A DNA stretch of 64,000 nucleotides from Hymenochaete sp. R1 (GCA_019400425.1 JAFREE010000053.1:1-64000); one strand, 5' to 3'. Positions 25,327-37,123 are shown, counted from the first letter of the stretch. Notes: generated by a model from the letters alone, not told the origin. Made by a program: numbers and translations.

Positions 25327-26021
25327 ATGTCTCACTCATCTGAGCCTGTGTCCATTTCAACGTCCATATTCTCGACTCAGTTCAATGCCATAATCGGACG
25401 CAGACACCCCCATTACCGCATAGGAAGTGAACTCGTCCTGCGAGCCCTGCCACCACACTTCCTGCGTCGTAAACGCGACGTAGAACCGCCTGACATGGAT
25501 CGATTCATTCGTATCCCAACGTCCGATGCTACGAAACGTTATCTTCCAAAGGTCTCTTCGCCATTGCGGTACACCGTGCAGGATTCTCCAGAGCGCCATG
25601 TGGTTCCAAGGATGCGTCGCCCGCGCGTAGCCGCATTAGAGGCTCGTACGTATATCATTCCAAGTTTCTAATTACTTTTACTTACTTCTCATCAACAGTA
25701 TCGATATCGAAGCGTGGCTCTCCGAACCCACGAGCGCCTCGCATTCCAAATACCGTGCTACTCAACTGCGACGTCCAACCCCAGCCACGTAAGGTCGCAC
25801 GTACTTTCACAACCTTCAAGGAACGTCCTCAACAAGCACGTAAGTGTGGACGTACGTTCTACAAGCCTGGTGATCCTGCTCTCGCAAACATACTCGACTC
25901 GCTTCAACCTGATAAAAAGGAGATGGCTGGCTTGAGAGGACAGATTGAAGCTGCCAAGGCGCAAATGCAGGCATTGGAGAAACGTCTCGATAGTCTTGAG
26001 CGTCGACTTGTTGTTGTTTGA
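25327..26021 (+). CDS. Hypothetical protein with C-terminal coiled coil
   Basis: Two exons, 25327-25645 and 25699-26021, join in phase 1 to give a protein of 213 residues. The first two thirds are basic and rich in Arg and Pro (for example IIGRRHPHYRIGSELVLRAL and PRMRRPRVAALEAL), without a signal peptide or membrane span. The last ~45 residues, DKKEMAGLRGQIEAAKAQMQ and then ALEKRLDSLERRLVVV, form a clear heptad coiled coil with Leu at regular spacing. I do not recognise the family. The coiled coil suggests oligomerisation; the basic part could bind nucleic acid, but that is a guess. Confidence 0.65.
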
Positions 26022-26324
26022 TTTAAGGGCACACTTTCGATATAAGGGAAGGAAAGGAAAGGAAAGAGATCAAAATAAATAAATGTAATTGTATCCATCG
26101 ACACGCTTGCTTGCGAAGGGCAGTGGTCGATTGGAAAGGAATGTACTAGTGTTATCCACCCATCTTGGATTTTAATTTCTTTTTTTCAGCGATGTTTTTC
26201 TACTGCTTTGTTGTTTTGTTATTGCCATCCATCCAAAAAGTAGTACGTAGTAGTATCCAAGTACATCCTGTCCTGTCCATTCCATCCATTCAAAATAACA
26301 ATCTTGCATACACCCCGCTATCTC
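26022..26324. other. Convergent 3' intergenic stretch
   Basis: About 300 bp between two convergent genes, containing AG-rich GGAAAGGAAAGGAAAG at 26048-26066 and pyrimidine-rich sequence. It presumably holds both 3' untranslated regions. Confidence 0.5.
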
Positions 26325-29099
26325 TTACAATTTAGATCTTGCGTCGTGTTTCGCCTCTTCCTTTTCTACTTTCTCTGGATCTGTGAATTTATAATACTGT
26401 TGCAAGCATTCAGGGTTCGCGATTGTCCCACTTGGTTTCAGCGTTACTCCCGATACAATTTGTTTCACAGCAATTTCAATCTTCTTGCTGTTGACAGTGT
26501 ACTAAGCAGCGTCAGGCTTGTCACAGAAAAAAAGACAGTGAAACTTGACTTACAGGAATACCGTCTATATCGAATATGAACGCAGGTACGTGGCGCTTGC
26601 TCAACGACTTCTGAACGGCTTCCCTGACGTCCTTCTTCAACCTCTCACTTAATCGATAACCCTCCCGCATCTTCAAAAACAATAGAACCCGTTCATCAGA
26701 ATCGCCAGGTCTTCTCTGTCCAACACATAACGAGTCTTCAATTTGCTTTGAGAAATCGAATGGAGGAGGTGGGGACTCCAACACGGCATATATTTCTGCG
26801 GATCCGAACCGGACTCCAGATGGGTTGAGAACGCCGTCGCTCCGTCCTAGAATCATCAGACCTTTTGTTGTGGGATTTAGAGCGATAAAATCTCCTTGAC
26901 GCCAAATTCCTATATGCATCAATTAAACAGTCAGATTCATTCAAAGAGATGGCGAGAAAGAAAACGAACCCGGATAAACGTCAAAATAAGCCTTTCGGAG
27001 CTTCTCGCCTGTTGAATCACCCCAAAACCCGACAGGGAGGCTTGGATGTGGACGTGTACAGACTAGCTCGCCCGGCAATCCTGTATGCTCGATATTTTGA
27101 CCGTTTGGATCAAAAATCTCCACCGCCATACCCAATATTTTACCTTGGATCTCTGAATTGTAACAATAAACAGTATTCGAAAAACAAAATGAAGGACTAT
27201 GATGGACGCACCCCCAGCATGAACAGGTCTACTCTCGACAGAACCCACGACTGTGACACGCCATGATTCATAAGAAAAAAACTGGTACGATTAGGAAGAC
27301 ATACAGGCACAGCAGATATCAGTTCCTCCAGAACTCGATGTGACGTGAACTCGTGGACCGAAAGATTGCTGAGACTATTCAAACATGGGAGCAGTCAGAA
27401 CGGAACCTGTCACGAACAAGATTCGCAGAGACTGGAATGGGAGAAGTTTGACTGCGTAGTTCAAATGGAAATGAATCAACACACATGAGATAATAGCCCA
27501 GTACAGTACTTACTTGGAGAAATGTCTCTGGAATGTAGCTCTGAGAGAAAACGAGGGCTGGTCCCAAAGACCGTTACTCTTAAATATTCGTTCAGAACAT
27601 CGATGTCTCGAAGCATCAGAGATATCATTCACACCTTTGATCACTGACGAATCTCAAGAAGGATTGAACATCGGGATGGAAAGGGGATCCATCATACGCG
27701 ATGAGTCGTGTCCCTAAAGCTAGAGCAGATAACATGAATGGCCACATCATCCAGCCAGTCTTCATTGCTGAATTGAGTTCAATATGAAGTTATATTAAAC
27801 GAAGAATCGTCTCACTGTCGTGAATTGGAAGTAGGTTTCGTCGACACCCATTCCAAAACCAATCGCGTTATCTTTCATGTCTTGGAGCAATACACCCTAA
27901 AGAATTGATCATTGGTGAGAATTGAAAAAAAAAGTGAGGAAAAGAGAATATTGAACGAACACCAGCCGAATGAACTATACACTTTGGAGGACCGCTCGTT
28001 CCAGAAGAGAATAGGATGAAAAGAGGTTGGTCGAAAGGAAGCTGTTCGAATACAATCCTGTCCTTGACTGGATTGACCTTGGACAAGAAAAACTCTAGTT
28101 CGACTCTACCTCGACCTGTTAGGAATTCTGTTCTATAGAGTAAAGATAAACACAAGCACTCACGCAGTCTGGATGTGATGTGTTCCTTCGCGCGTTTCAC
28201 GTGCACCTTTGATTAATACGAGCTTCTTCAAACCGAAACCTTGCAGTTCAGTCGAGACTTCCTTCAGCTTCTCTGTGACATCTACGTGCTTTCCAGCGTA
28301 TACAACACATGTTTCTGCGAGTATCAGTCGAGGTTGAATCTGCCTATAGCGTTCTAACACGCCTTTCGCACCCATATCAGGTGCAGTTGGAGATAGGATA
28401 CCACCGACTGCGGCTACAGCAAGTGCAATAACAATAGCGATAGGTGAATTTGTGAGAATAGCTGGTGGACGAAAACTGTCAACAAGACAACAACAAAAAA
28501 CCAATGAAAAAGCACTCACTCCCAATTCTGTCTCCGACTTGGATACCTTCCGCTCGGAGAGCAGCTGCGAACAAAGCAACGTCGGACCTAAGTTGTCTCC
28601 AGGTTACATGTTGAATTGGAAAAGCTGCATTGTCCAGCAAGGAATCTTCGCGAGCGAACGTAACAGCAATCCCGTCGTCCTGACGCTTCAGTAGGTTTTC
28701 TGCAAAATTCAGACGAGCTCCAGGGAACCATTTTGGGAGGTACGGTTCTTTTCCTTCTGAAATGATCTAATAAATATTTTCTAAGATGATTTTGAGTGTG
28801 AAATGTTGAACTAATGACGAAACCTTTTCAGGATTGGGAGGAACACTGCTGACTATCCCTAGAAAGTCCCATAGGTCTAGCCAAAAATTGTATTCTGAGA
28901 TAGAGTATGCATGAAGATCATCGTAGTTTTCTTTGTTTTTCCTTCATCAGCTTTTATAGAGCTTCATTTCACTTCAGACACAAGGCTCACCTAAATGTAG
29001 ACCATGACGATGGTTTATCAACCGTCTCAAAGCGTCTCCTCTCGTCCGAAGAACACTTGGCGGGGACCAAATCTTCCGTGAATGTTCAAACAAAGACAT
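26325..29099 (-). pseudogene. Acetoacetyl-CoA synthetase with one in-frame TAG
   Basis: This family activates acetoacetate with ATP and CoA in the cytosol. The gene runs from ATG 29099 to TAA 26325 through many small exons. The N-terminal exons give MSLFEHSRKIWSPPSVLRTR and EYNFWLDLWDFLG. Then come ILTNSPIAIVIALAVAAVGG, the adenylation P-loop [93 protein letters not shown] and the C-terminal catalytic-lysine motif TVNSKKIEIAVKQIV. The codon after PMFE is TAG (27377-27375), followed in frame by SQQSFGPRVHV. Acetoacetyl-CoA synthetases usually have FEWFYD here, so the stop stands in place of Trp. No usable intron removes it without deleting conserved sequence. Everything else looks intact, so the allele is either a recent pseudogene, a sequence error or recoded. 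Confidence 0.85.
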
Positions 29100-29583
29100 C
29101 TCCCCAAGTTTACTCAAGTCTCACTTTCTTCGAACGAAAAGGAGCAAATAATCATGAAACGGATGTCATGGTTCGAAAATCGGAAAGAGAGGAGGGAAAC
29201 TCAGTCGCGAGCTCAAGATTGTCGAGTCGAGGTGCAACTTGAAGCGTGGGAGTTTTGACTCTTCCGGGACGTATTAGCCGGTCTGCCGGAAGGGAAGAAT
29301 TCAGTGCGATGGGGAGAAAAGAAAAATCGTTGCCTCTCTTTATCCCCCATGGTAAGCACATCCAGCAATGAAGCAACCGTAATCCACCGTGACGTAGGAT
29401 ATTGCTACACTCTTCCCGTTCTTTGACTTGTTTCGGGCTCCTTGGAAGGTCAGGAAAGGCCTTGGAAAGCGGTAAGTTAAACCATTAATTATTTCTGTCT
29501 TATAATGGGCTGAGGAGCTAGATATGTCAATCGTTTATTGTAAAGCGATCATTCTTTAGCTAAGTATACGCAGGACATTTCGT
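29100..29583. other. Intergenic stretch upstream of acetoacetyl-CoA synthetase
   Basis: About 480 bp between two leftward genes. It should contain the synthetase promoter. No further exon was recognised. Confidence 0.45.
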
Positions 29584-30055
29584 TCACTTGTCTCGATTGT
29601 GTTTCTCTGTCGTGTCTACCCTGACGTCGTCAACTTTGAATGGAATGACTCGCACCGACTTGGCCCGTTCTATCTTTACGATCGGCTCGTCCCCAGGTTC
29701 GTCTTCTCCTCCGAGTCCAACATCTTTTGCCTTTGCAGAGGTCACGCACATAGCTCTGGCTTGCCCGATTTCGATGAAACCATCATCTGAAATTATAGAG
29801 GAATTGTCTTTGGCGGTGTTGTCTTTTTCTATGATTATGATCTCATTGTAAGTAATGAGGTTCTCCCATGTAGTTGTATCGGTGCTTACCTGTCGATTCC
29901 GCCTTCTTCATCTGCGGAGAAGAATTGTACTTTTCTCCAAGCTTGGTTTTTGGCGGATCAGGTATCGGCACCTTGCCCTGTTCGACCTTCTTGATGAATC
30001 CATCGACGGATCGATAGCTCAGCGAATCGGTTCTCTTTGGGAATCCATTTGACAT
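29584..30055 (-). CDS. Small hypothetical protein, hydrophilic
   Basis: Two exons, 30055-29890 and 29828-29584, join in phase 1 across a 61-nt intron (GTAAGC...CATAG), giving 136 residues. The protein begins MSNGFPKRTDSLSYRSVDGF and is hydrophilic, with Lys/Pro-rich and acidic patches (GGEDEPGDEP). It has no membrane span, signal peptide or motif I recognise. The clean splice sites and frame continuity are the only support for it being a real gene. Confidence 0.45.
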
Positions 30056-30853
30056 GATTGGCCTCTGAGAATTTCAGAGAAACTTTTATCAACTTAACGT
30101 ATGAAGTTTTGATGCTTCTTATATTCCGTTGATGGCCCCTTTTGGGGCCACAAACCCCTGAGTATGTACCCTCAAACTTTGACACTGACTTCCTCAGTTT
30201 CAATATCGCTATGGTTTGCGACCCTTGCTAACATATGTTTAGACCCTACCGGGATCAAGTTTTGCTGCAATTCTGCTAAGACAAGGTTACGGCCATACTC
30301 AAAGAGGCTCCGAATCTATTGAAACCAGGTATATTTGAACAAAGTTGGAGCAAAGCGCAAGTTCTCTACGTGCCACATAATATTCTCTTTGCTACAAGTA
30401 ATATGAACTTCGGCACAATTTTTGCGCAGGTGCTCGGTCCGAAGCTTTCGTCCATTTTGCTCCGCGGGAATGAAACAAATTGCGTCACAACGAACTTATC
30501 GTTTTGGGTCTCTACTGGAGTCACTTTGACTGAGGTGTGGCGACAGCAGCGCAAGCCTTTCACAAGCTTCAGCTTTTGCTGCCGGGTGACACTTCCTATA
30601 AGAAGACTCATAGAGACCCGATGCATTTTTGCATTGTCTTAAAAAAAGAAAGTAGAATACTGGTTGAAGACCGCAGGTGCGATCCTTTAAGTCATTTCGT
30701 ACTTCGTACATAAGTAATTAATTACAATGACTTATTTGCGAAGTCTGATCTTTATACTCTACATAAGTGCGCACGTCTTCAAGCTATCATTTCAAGGATG
30801 CCTTCCTGTTGAATGGGGCGTTGTTACCAAGTGGCTTTCACTCTGCACGTTGA
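30056..30853. other. Intergenic stretch with AT-rich inverted repeat
   Basis: About 800 bp without a recognised gene. A plus-strand open frame at 30319-30642 has no family signature. The stretch contains a short inverted repeat at 30689-30733, noted separately. Confidence 0.4.
30689..30733. repeat. Short inverted repeat
   Basis: AAGTCATT at 30689-30696 is matched by AATGACTT at 30726-30733, with an AT-rich core that includes the palindrome TAATTAATTA. It could be a terminator-like hairpin or a tiny remnant of a miniature element. No target-site duplication was evident. Confidence 0.4.
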
Positions 30854-33676
30854 TCACTTCTGCTCCTTTGCGGTGAAGTAAGAGTACTCGCGCTTCTTTG
30901 CCACAAATACGGCTTTAAGCTCTGGCGAGACCTCATCCAGAACCGCGTTCCAATCTGCCGCAGTCTACGCGAAGCGTAAGCCAATATGAAAAAGTGAAAA
31001 GAAAAATGAGCAATTCGATTCACTCACTTCAGCAGAAATCGGAGTCGTAGGAGTCGTCGGAGTGAGAGGTTTGATTGTCTGTGAATCGATTGCCTACAGA
31101 AAATTGTCAAATACTGAAGATGATATCAAAAATAGGAAATAAACAACGCACGAGCTTTCCGAATCTATCCAGCACTGTATTCGTCACGCTAGGGCGAATG
31201 TAAATTCTGTACCTCTCCGGAAGACTGACCGGCTCGACAACGCGGTCAAGGGGTATTTGGTTATTCCCCATTTCTTTGAGTTTGTTCAAGATGAGCTTTT
31301 GCATGATTACGTGCAAATGAAACTCGTGGCCCTCGCGCCTTCCTGTGCCCTCAACATTGTACCACGGAACCTTCAAATAACCGTGCATTGTACGCATCAT
31401 TTCTGAGAACTCTTGGTCCATACCCTCCATCGGCAAGTCAGGGAATGAACCAGCCTGGTCGATCTCCTTCTTGATCAGGTACTCGAAGAGTCGCGAGCGC
31501 TTTTCGTCAGTTGATTTATATTTTGGATCTGCTCTCAAGCGCTTCATCCGGCAGAAGAAGAGAACCATGATATAGAAGACAGACTCGGCATCATGAACCG
31601 GCAGATGTTGAACATTGTTTCGATCACCGGCACGTAGGTCTTCCTTGGCAAATTCCAAGTCTCTGGTAAGGTTCTTCTTGGTAAAGAATGCACGCCAAGT
31701 CTTTAATTCCTTCTGGACTTGGAAATCTAACTCCTTTTTGCTGGGATCTTCAGTGCCGAGATATATGTTGAAAGCGGCGCTGACATCACCAGCTGGCTTT
31801 GGAGCGACGGTCTGCATGTCATTATCCCCCCGAGGGAACAAGATATCCGATGCCATGAACATAGGGGTTCCCTAGGTTTGCATGTAAACTTGTGAGTCGT
31901 TTGACTAAAACTAGATACGTACTGTGGCCTTCCGGACAGCTTCTTTCTCTGGCTTAGAAGGCTCGGTTATCGCTTTTCCTTTTCCTTTTGTGTCTGCGGG
32001 CTTGCTTTTTGGCTCCTCGGTCGGTTTATCCGTGCGTGCGGTGGCCCAATCAACCAAAAGGACTCGAGGCCTGCAAATAATTTAGTTTCTAGCATCATTT
32101 CAGCCGTTTTTCATGGTGTTAAACGCACTTATTTTCAACACCAGGATCCAAAATGGTTGACGCAAACTTGTACTCGTGTCCCAAATTGTCCGTGGTAGTC
32201 TTGAATACATTGGCGTTACCTGAAGCCTCTACGCCGTGTAGTAAAAGCACGTTGCCAAAGCTGACATCGCGATGAAGGAGGCGCCGTTCCGTGGCGAGGA
32301 ACCGAAGGACTTGTTGTAGCATTTAGTTGGAATGCAACCTGGAACTGAGAGCAAAAAGAGAGACGTACGTTCAAGAAGATCGTACATTGCCACCAAAAAT
32401 TCGTGGGCGGAAAAGCACGAGGCCAAGGATCTTCCTATATCATTATACACCACTGCTTCTCGACCACGAGTAGGCTGCAGGGCGGTGCAGCCGACGTCGT
32501 TCTTACCTTCAATAACAACTGACGCAGCCGCATCAATACCGACGACTCCCGGGACTTTCCCAGAGCTATGGATTCTTTGCAAAATTTTCATCTCCTCAAG
32601 AAGGTGATTTCGATCCGTCCAGGTATGTTTAATCACGCGCCATTTCGATTCGTCCTTTATGTCGGACGTACCACAGGCAACAGATACGAGAGGCTTACGG
32701 CCATTTCCTCTCCCGTAGTAGATCGGAAGCAAGTTATATGAATTGTTCCCGATGTTGGCTTTAAAGAGAGCTACGGCAGAGCTTTTCTGAATCGCCGACT
32801 TCCTGAAGGCTGGCGCACCTGGCTCACGGCGTTGAGTAGACTCGCGAAGCATGATCTTGACATAGTTAACCAATTTTTCCAGAGCCTTTTTATCATCCCA
32901 AGCAACGAGTTCACCTTTGATCTGATAGTCTAGCCCAAGACCCAGAAGCCAGAAGTGCGACCTGTTCGCAACGAGGCCGTATTGCAGAGAGGAGTCAGGA
33001 CGGTGGCGGGCAAGCGTGAAGAGATAGCGCATAAGTTGCATGGAAGCACTCTGTACATCGGAAAGTTCAGATATAGGCTTCTTCTTAGGAATGGTAAGTT
33101 TTTCGACCTTGGCCTCGACTGCACCAACAAGCTCGTGGGTCGTCTTGTTGACGATATACGGCTTTAGAGCGTTTTTCGTTTCTTCGTGGACATGAGACTT
33201 TGTCGCAGCTTCCTTAGCTTTGGATAATACTTCAACGGCCTTTGCTTTTGAAGAAAGGAAGGCAACAATATCCGGTTTGTCGGTGACAGTGTCGGTGCCA
33301 ATCATATGGGACTCGGAGTGTGGAACGAAGATGAGGGTCTGATGCTTGTCCGACGGAGTCAATGCGATGCTGATTTCATTCAGAATGATAGTAAGTGGAT
33401 TGTACATCTGCTGTTCTGGTCCATCTTTCTTCATCGGAAATCAGCCACCTACGCAAATTGGATAATTGTAAAACACCATACCTGTAATTTACTGACCAAG
33501 CTTGGGAAATCCTTTTTGGCGATCGCAATGGCTTTGGGTTCAGCTTTCGACACATCAAACACCTCCGCTGGGGCGTCGACATCCTGATTGCCTTTATGCA
33601 GGTTGAAGAACCTTCCGAAGTTTTCTTCGCGGTCGGTCGTAGTCTGTAGACTATCTTTCTTCGGGTCGAAATCCAT
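30854..33676 (-). CDS. FunK1-type fungal protein kinase (complete)
   Basis: ATG at 33676, stop at 30854. The first exon encodes MDFDPKKDSLQTTTDREENF and ends SKLQ, joining KDGPEQQMYNPLTIILNEI. The large second exon carries the N-lobe, with YDIxxx-type strands such as KWRVIKHTWTDRNHLLEEMK and the FunK1 segment YNDIGRSLASCFSAHEFLVA. A 59-nt intron with an ACTAA branch-like site leads in phase to ATERRLLHRDVSFGNVLLLH, the HRDxSxGN catalytic loop. Then come RVLLVDWATAR (the DFG-equivalent), a Lys/Pro-rich insert, and GTPMFMASDILFPRG, the activation-segment GTxxFMA. The C-lobe continues to AVFVAKKREYSYFTAKEQK. All key residues are present and no internal stop was seen. The family is expanded in Agaricomycetes; targets are unknown. 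Unlike the copy at 1-1618, this one looks functional. Confidence 0.87.
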
Positions 33677-35674
33677 TGAGAGACTTGTGCGTGTAAGAGA
33701 TGATCGCCGAGAGAGCCGATTGATATTTTATAGGCCGTTCTGCAATAGAGTTGAGTCCTTTTATACTCTGATAAATTTTCTATAGGGTTACAGGTCCCGA
33801 AAATATCGTGATCGTGCGGGAGTCCCCGATTAGTCAAAGTAAACCCCAAGAGAAACCAAGCACCCTGGCTGCACTGCGCCAGTGGTCCAGGCTCGATATG
33901 CACGTAAGAAGGAGTTGGGATGGCGCTCTTAACTTCTGAGCTTTACCCGATTCAGAGAGCAGATAAGTGTTCCTTTCGATTGTAGCTCCGAATCAAATAA
34001 ATTTAGTCGAAGGACCGGCGCAAATTAGCATTCGGAACCAAAATATAGTTCTATCCACACCTGAATTATTAATCCCCATTGAGCTGTGGCATTTGGATTC
34101 TTGCAGGTGACAAGGGAAAGACCCAGCGATCTGCAAGAATGTTGCGTTGTTGAGAATATAACATGTTACGCCACAGCCTTGCACGCAATATCTGGTCCCT
34201 TTAAGCTGGGGCCGCCACAACGCAATGGAAACCGGACCTCCGGATCAAGCTCCACAGAACACTTTGAATGCATAGAGCACATTTTTGGTGAGGCGGAACC
34301 TAATTCACAAGTTTTCTCCGGTAGCACCCCAGCCAGTGTCTTGGTATCAAAGTCCATAAGTCACAGTACGGGGCAAAACATGCATTTGGCTTCGTACCTT
34401 ACGTCCAGAAACCCTAATATTGCCTTCCCGCCTCTGCCGCTAGCGGAAGTGGCGAGTTTAGGGTAGGCACGTAAAGATAATACAGGGAGTGTAGAAATGC
34501 AGCCTTGTCCTTGAACAGTTCGACGAGCTTGCCACTATTTTTTCCACGTCGAGGACACCGAAGGCAGTAGACGCTGACAACATTGGCTAGCCTTAGCTTT
34601 GGCTCATTCCCTTAGAGGCGGTCCGTTTCCGTGTCAAAGGAGGTAGGATCTAGAGTGCCACATTGCCATGGAGCATCGAGACGCTGCTATCACAATGCTC
34701 GCCCTCAGCGGCACAGTCATGCTTCTGTTCAAAGATTAGCGTTGCTCAGTAAAATCCATATCTTTCCACATTGAAGATGTACTTACCATTCAAGATGAAA
34801 TGGTAACCCTAGGCCTGTAAGATGTGTTACTGGGTCGTCAAGTCGTGCATCAGTTCAGGTGTTGGCGGTTTGGGACCAAATCAACTCGACCTTGCTTACA
34901 TAATCAGAATGCAGCATGTCTATCTTCTCACGATCGTCTTTCTTTCCTGTTCGCTCGTTAGCATTCCTCGCTTCCTGCCAGAGTCTTCCATGACGTATCC
35001 AAGCTCGAAGAAATCTGATCATGTACAATACGTGCTTTTATCGTCGTCTCATGGAGACTTGCATTGCGTAATAACGAACCGGTCATGTACCATTTAATTT
35101 TTGTCGGGTCGCGTTCTCGAATCCGCGTCTCAGCATCTCGATGCTGTCCGACGTACTACAGTATTTCGCTCGACTAGAATGCCACGCACCGCTACGTTAG
35201 CACGATGTCGTGTTGACCCTTGATCTTTCCTGGATAAAGTCTGTTCATTTAACTCAACTGCACCGTGACTTCGCAAGTAATCTATCAATTCTTCTCAACA
35301 GCATCCATTTAGTACATCGCGAAGACGTATTGGCTTAAAAGGCCTCGTGTTTTTATAAGTACTTGAGAAACTTTTTCATGATGCGACCTGTACTGAAAGA
35401 CATCATGATGATAGTTGTACATTGCTTGAATAGTGATGTATACGTACTAGTAACATTGCCCTTCAATGCCGCCTGTTTGGTTTATAGGACTCAATTTTTG
35501 ACATAAACACACAAAAAAAGATCGGACTCGATGAAATCCATGAGTGATCAAACTGAACCTCGACGAGTTTAGTGCACACTTTTAATCAGCAGGTGCGCCT
35601 AAGCCTAAGTGTCGAACAACGACCACTATAAGTCGTCAATTAGCTGGTGTCAAAAAAAGCCAGTGTTTCTTCTT
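33677..35674. other. Gene-poor region of about 2 kb
   Basis: No convincing gene. A minus-strand frame at 34166-34357 opens MDFDTKTLAGVLPEKTCELG and is cysteine-rich, and the opposite strand has an open frame at 34086-34466, but neither shows a known motif or a clear exon partner. The left part should contain the FunK1 promoter and the right part the 3' end of the orphan gene at 35675. Confidence 0.4.
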
Positions 35675-37123
35675 CTAGTCCCTCTTCCTCTTTCTACTGC
35701 AGTCCTCTCGATTTTCAAGACGATAACCAAGCTGCACCACAAGTTTTCCGATTCTAGCTATATCAGAAGAAGGCAGTCCACGGTACACGATTCCAAGATC
35801 GCGTGCTTCTTGCGCCGTGACACCAATCTCTCCTTGAAAGATTTCGAAATTGTCCTTATTTTCAAACTTGATCGTTGCCTTGTAGTTTAAGGCTTCATCC
35901 CTCAAGCGCAGAAGTCTTTGGACTCTGGGGCGTGTCTTCATGTCTTGCTCATAATCAGCTGCTTTGCTCTCCATCTCCCGAAATCGTATCAATTGGGCAT
36001 GGGCATCTTCGATCTCGGATCTTTTGTACGGCCTTATAACACGGGATTTCCACTCTGGGGTGGTTACAAGTTTCCAGAACGACGTCTTGTATGAGTGGTC
36101 TCTGATCTTTTTCTGGACTTGTCTAAGACCGCCTTCGTAGAAGAAGGGGCTAGGCGCACTGGATCCAAGAGTCGTTATTTTGTTGAAGACGCTCAAGCAA
36201 TATTTGTGCACAAGGTAAGACAGAACAGCCTCCTTTTCTCGGGACCGAATGAAGTCCTGGGAATTTGGAAAGTTGCAAAGTGCTATCTCTGGAAGCCCGG
36301 GACTTTCGTCAAGTCCCATATCAAGCAATTGCCGATTCCCAAAATTAGTGAGCGTGGAGAGACTGAGAAGTTCGGCTTCGTCAAACAACGTGCTTTCCTT
36401 CTCCCATTCACGTACAAGACCTGTCACTTCCTCAGAGAACCAGTCTCCGTTACTTGCTAGTGCAGTACAGATACGGGTATGCAAGCCATTCACCTTTGTT
36501 TTTTGTAGTCGTAGAAATTCGAGACGGGAATCGATCTGCTTCTTGTCATCGAGGGTGCTCTCGAGTTCGAATTGCTGTGAGAGGCAGTGGATTCTATCGG
36601 CAAATCCCTGCTCTTCTGCAACCATATTCTCTAGGATGCGTTCGATAGAATCGACTATGCTCACGCGTTCAGCATCGGACAAGCGAGGGCCCGTTCCAAG
36701 GTCATGGTCCTTTAGCGCTTTGAACATCACGTCCAAGGCAGATCTGCTGTCATCGAGGACGATCGTCACTTGGATAACCCTCTTCCGCCATCGTAGCTGT
36801 TTAAGAGAGAGCTTCTCAAGTGTCTTGGTGATTTCAGCTTCCACATTATTGGCAGAAGGGCTAGAGTAACGATCACCGTCATCAAGCATTCCAATTTCGC
36901 TTAGAAATGCGGTTTCGATGGCATCGTTGCAAGCGTCGATATCTTCAGTCTTCGTCGCGAGGTGCCTTTCCCAGTCGGACCAGGTCCAAGTCTCTGTCCA
37001 AGCCCATTTGGTGTCGTTCTTCGATACGTCGCGAACGTTGGAGCTACCTTCCCCGTCATTCCGCGTCCTCTTATTTGAAGAATTTCGCGAGGCAGGTTGG
37101 GATGCGGTGCGCTTCTTGGGCAT
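35675..37123 (-). CDS. Intronless hypothetical protein, probably nuclear
   Basis: A single open frame of 482 residues without introns, unusual in this window. It starts MPKKRTASQPASRNSSNKRT and ends with a basic RKRKRD tail, both resembling nuclear localisation signals. The middle is strongly charged and helical, with segments such as ITKTLEKLSLKQLRWRKRVI and DKKQIDSRLEFLRLQKTKVN that look like coiled coils. There is no membrane span or enzymatic motif. I do not recognise a family. The absence of introns could mean a retrocopy or a lineage-specific gene. Confidence 0.75.
   Translation of the reverse strand: MPKKRTASQPASRNSSNKRTRNDGEGSSNVRDVSKNDTKWAWTETWTWSDWERHLATKTEDIDACNDAIETAFLSEIGMLDDGDRYSSPSANNVEAEITKTLEKLSLKQLRWRKRVIQVTIVLDDSRSALDVMFKALKDHDLGTGPRLSDAERVSIVDSIERILENMVAEEQGFADRIHCLSQQFELESTLDDKKQIDSRLEFLRLQKTKVNGLHTRICTALASNGDWFSEEVTGLVREWEKESTLFDEAELLSLSTLTNFGNRQLLDMGLDESPGLPEIALCNFPNSQDFIRSREKEAVLSYLVHKYCLSVFNKITTLGSSAPSPFFYEGGLRQVQKKIRDHSYKTSFWKLVTTPEWKSRVIRPYKRSEIEDAHAQLIRFREMESKAADYEQDMKTRPRVQRLLRLRDEALNYKATIKFENKDNFEIFQGEIGVTAQEARDLGIVYRGLPSSDIARIGKLVVQLGYRLENREDCSRKRKRD

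Noticed and set aside
27371..27386. GT...AG at GTTTGAATAGTCTCAG as an intron removing the synthetase TAG
   Set aside because: Only 16 nt, far below a workable intron, and longer alternatives delete the conserved GSVLTAPMFE segment.
34086..34466. Plus-strand 126-codon frame and the Cys-rich minus-strand frame over it
   Set aside because: I considered a hydrophobin or secreted cysteine-rich protein, but the CC pair spacing is absent and no signal peptide or exon partner was found.
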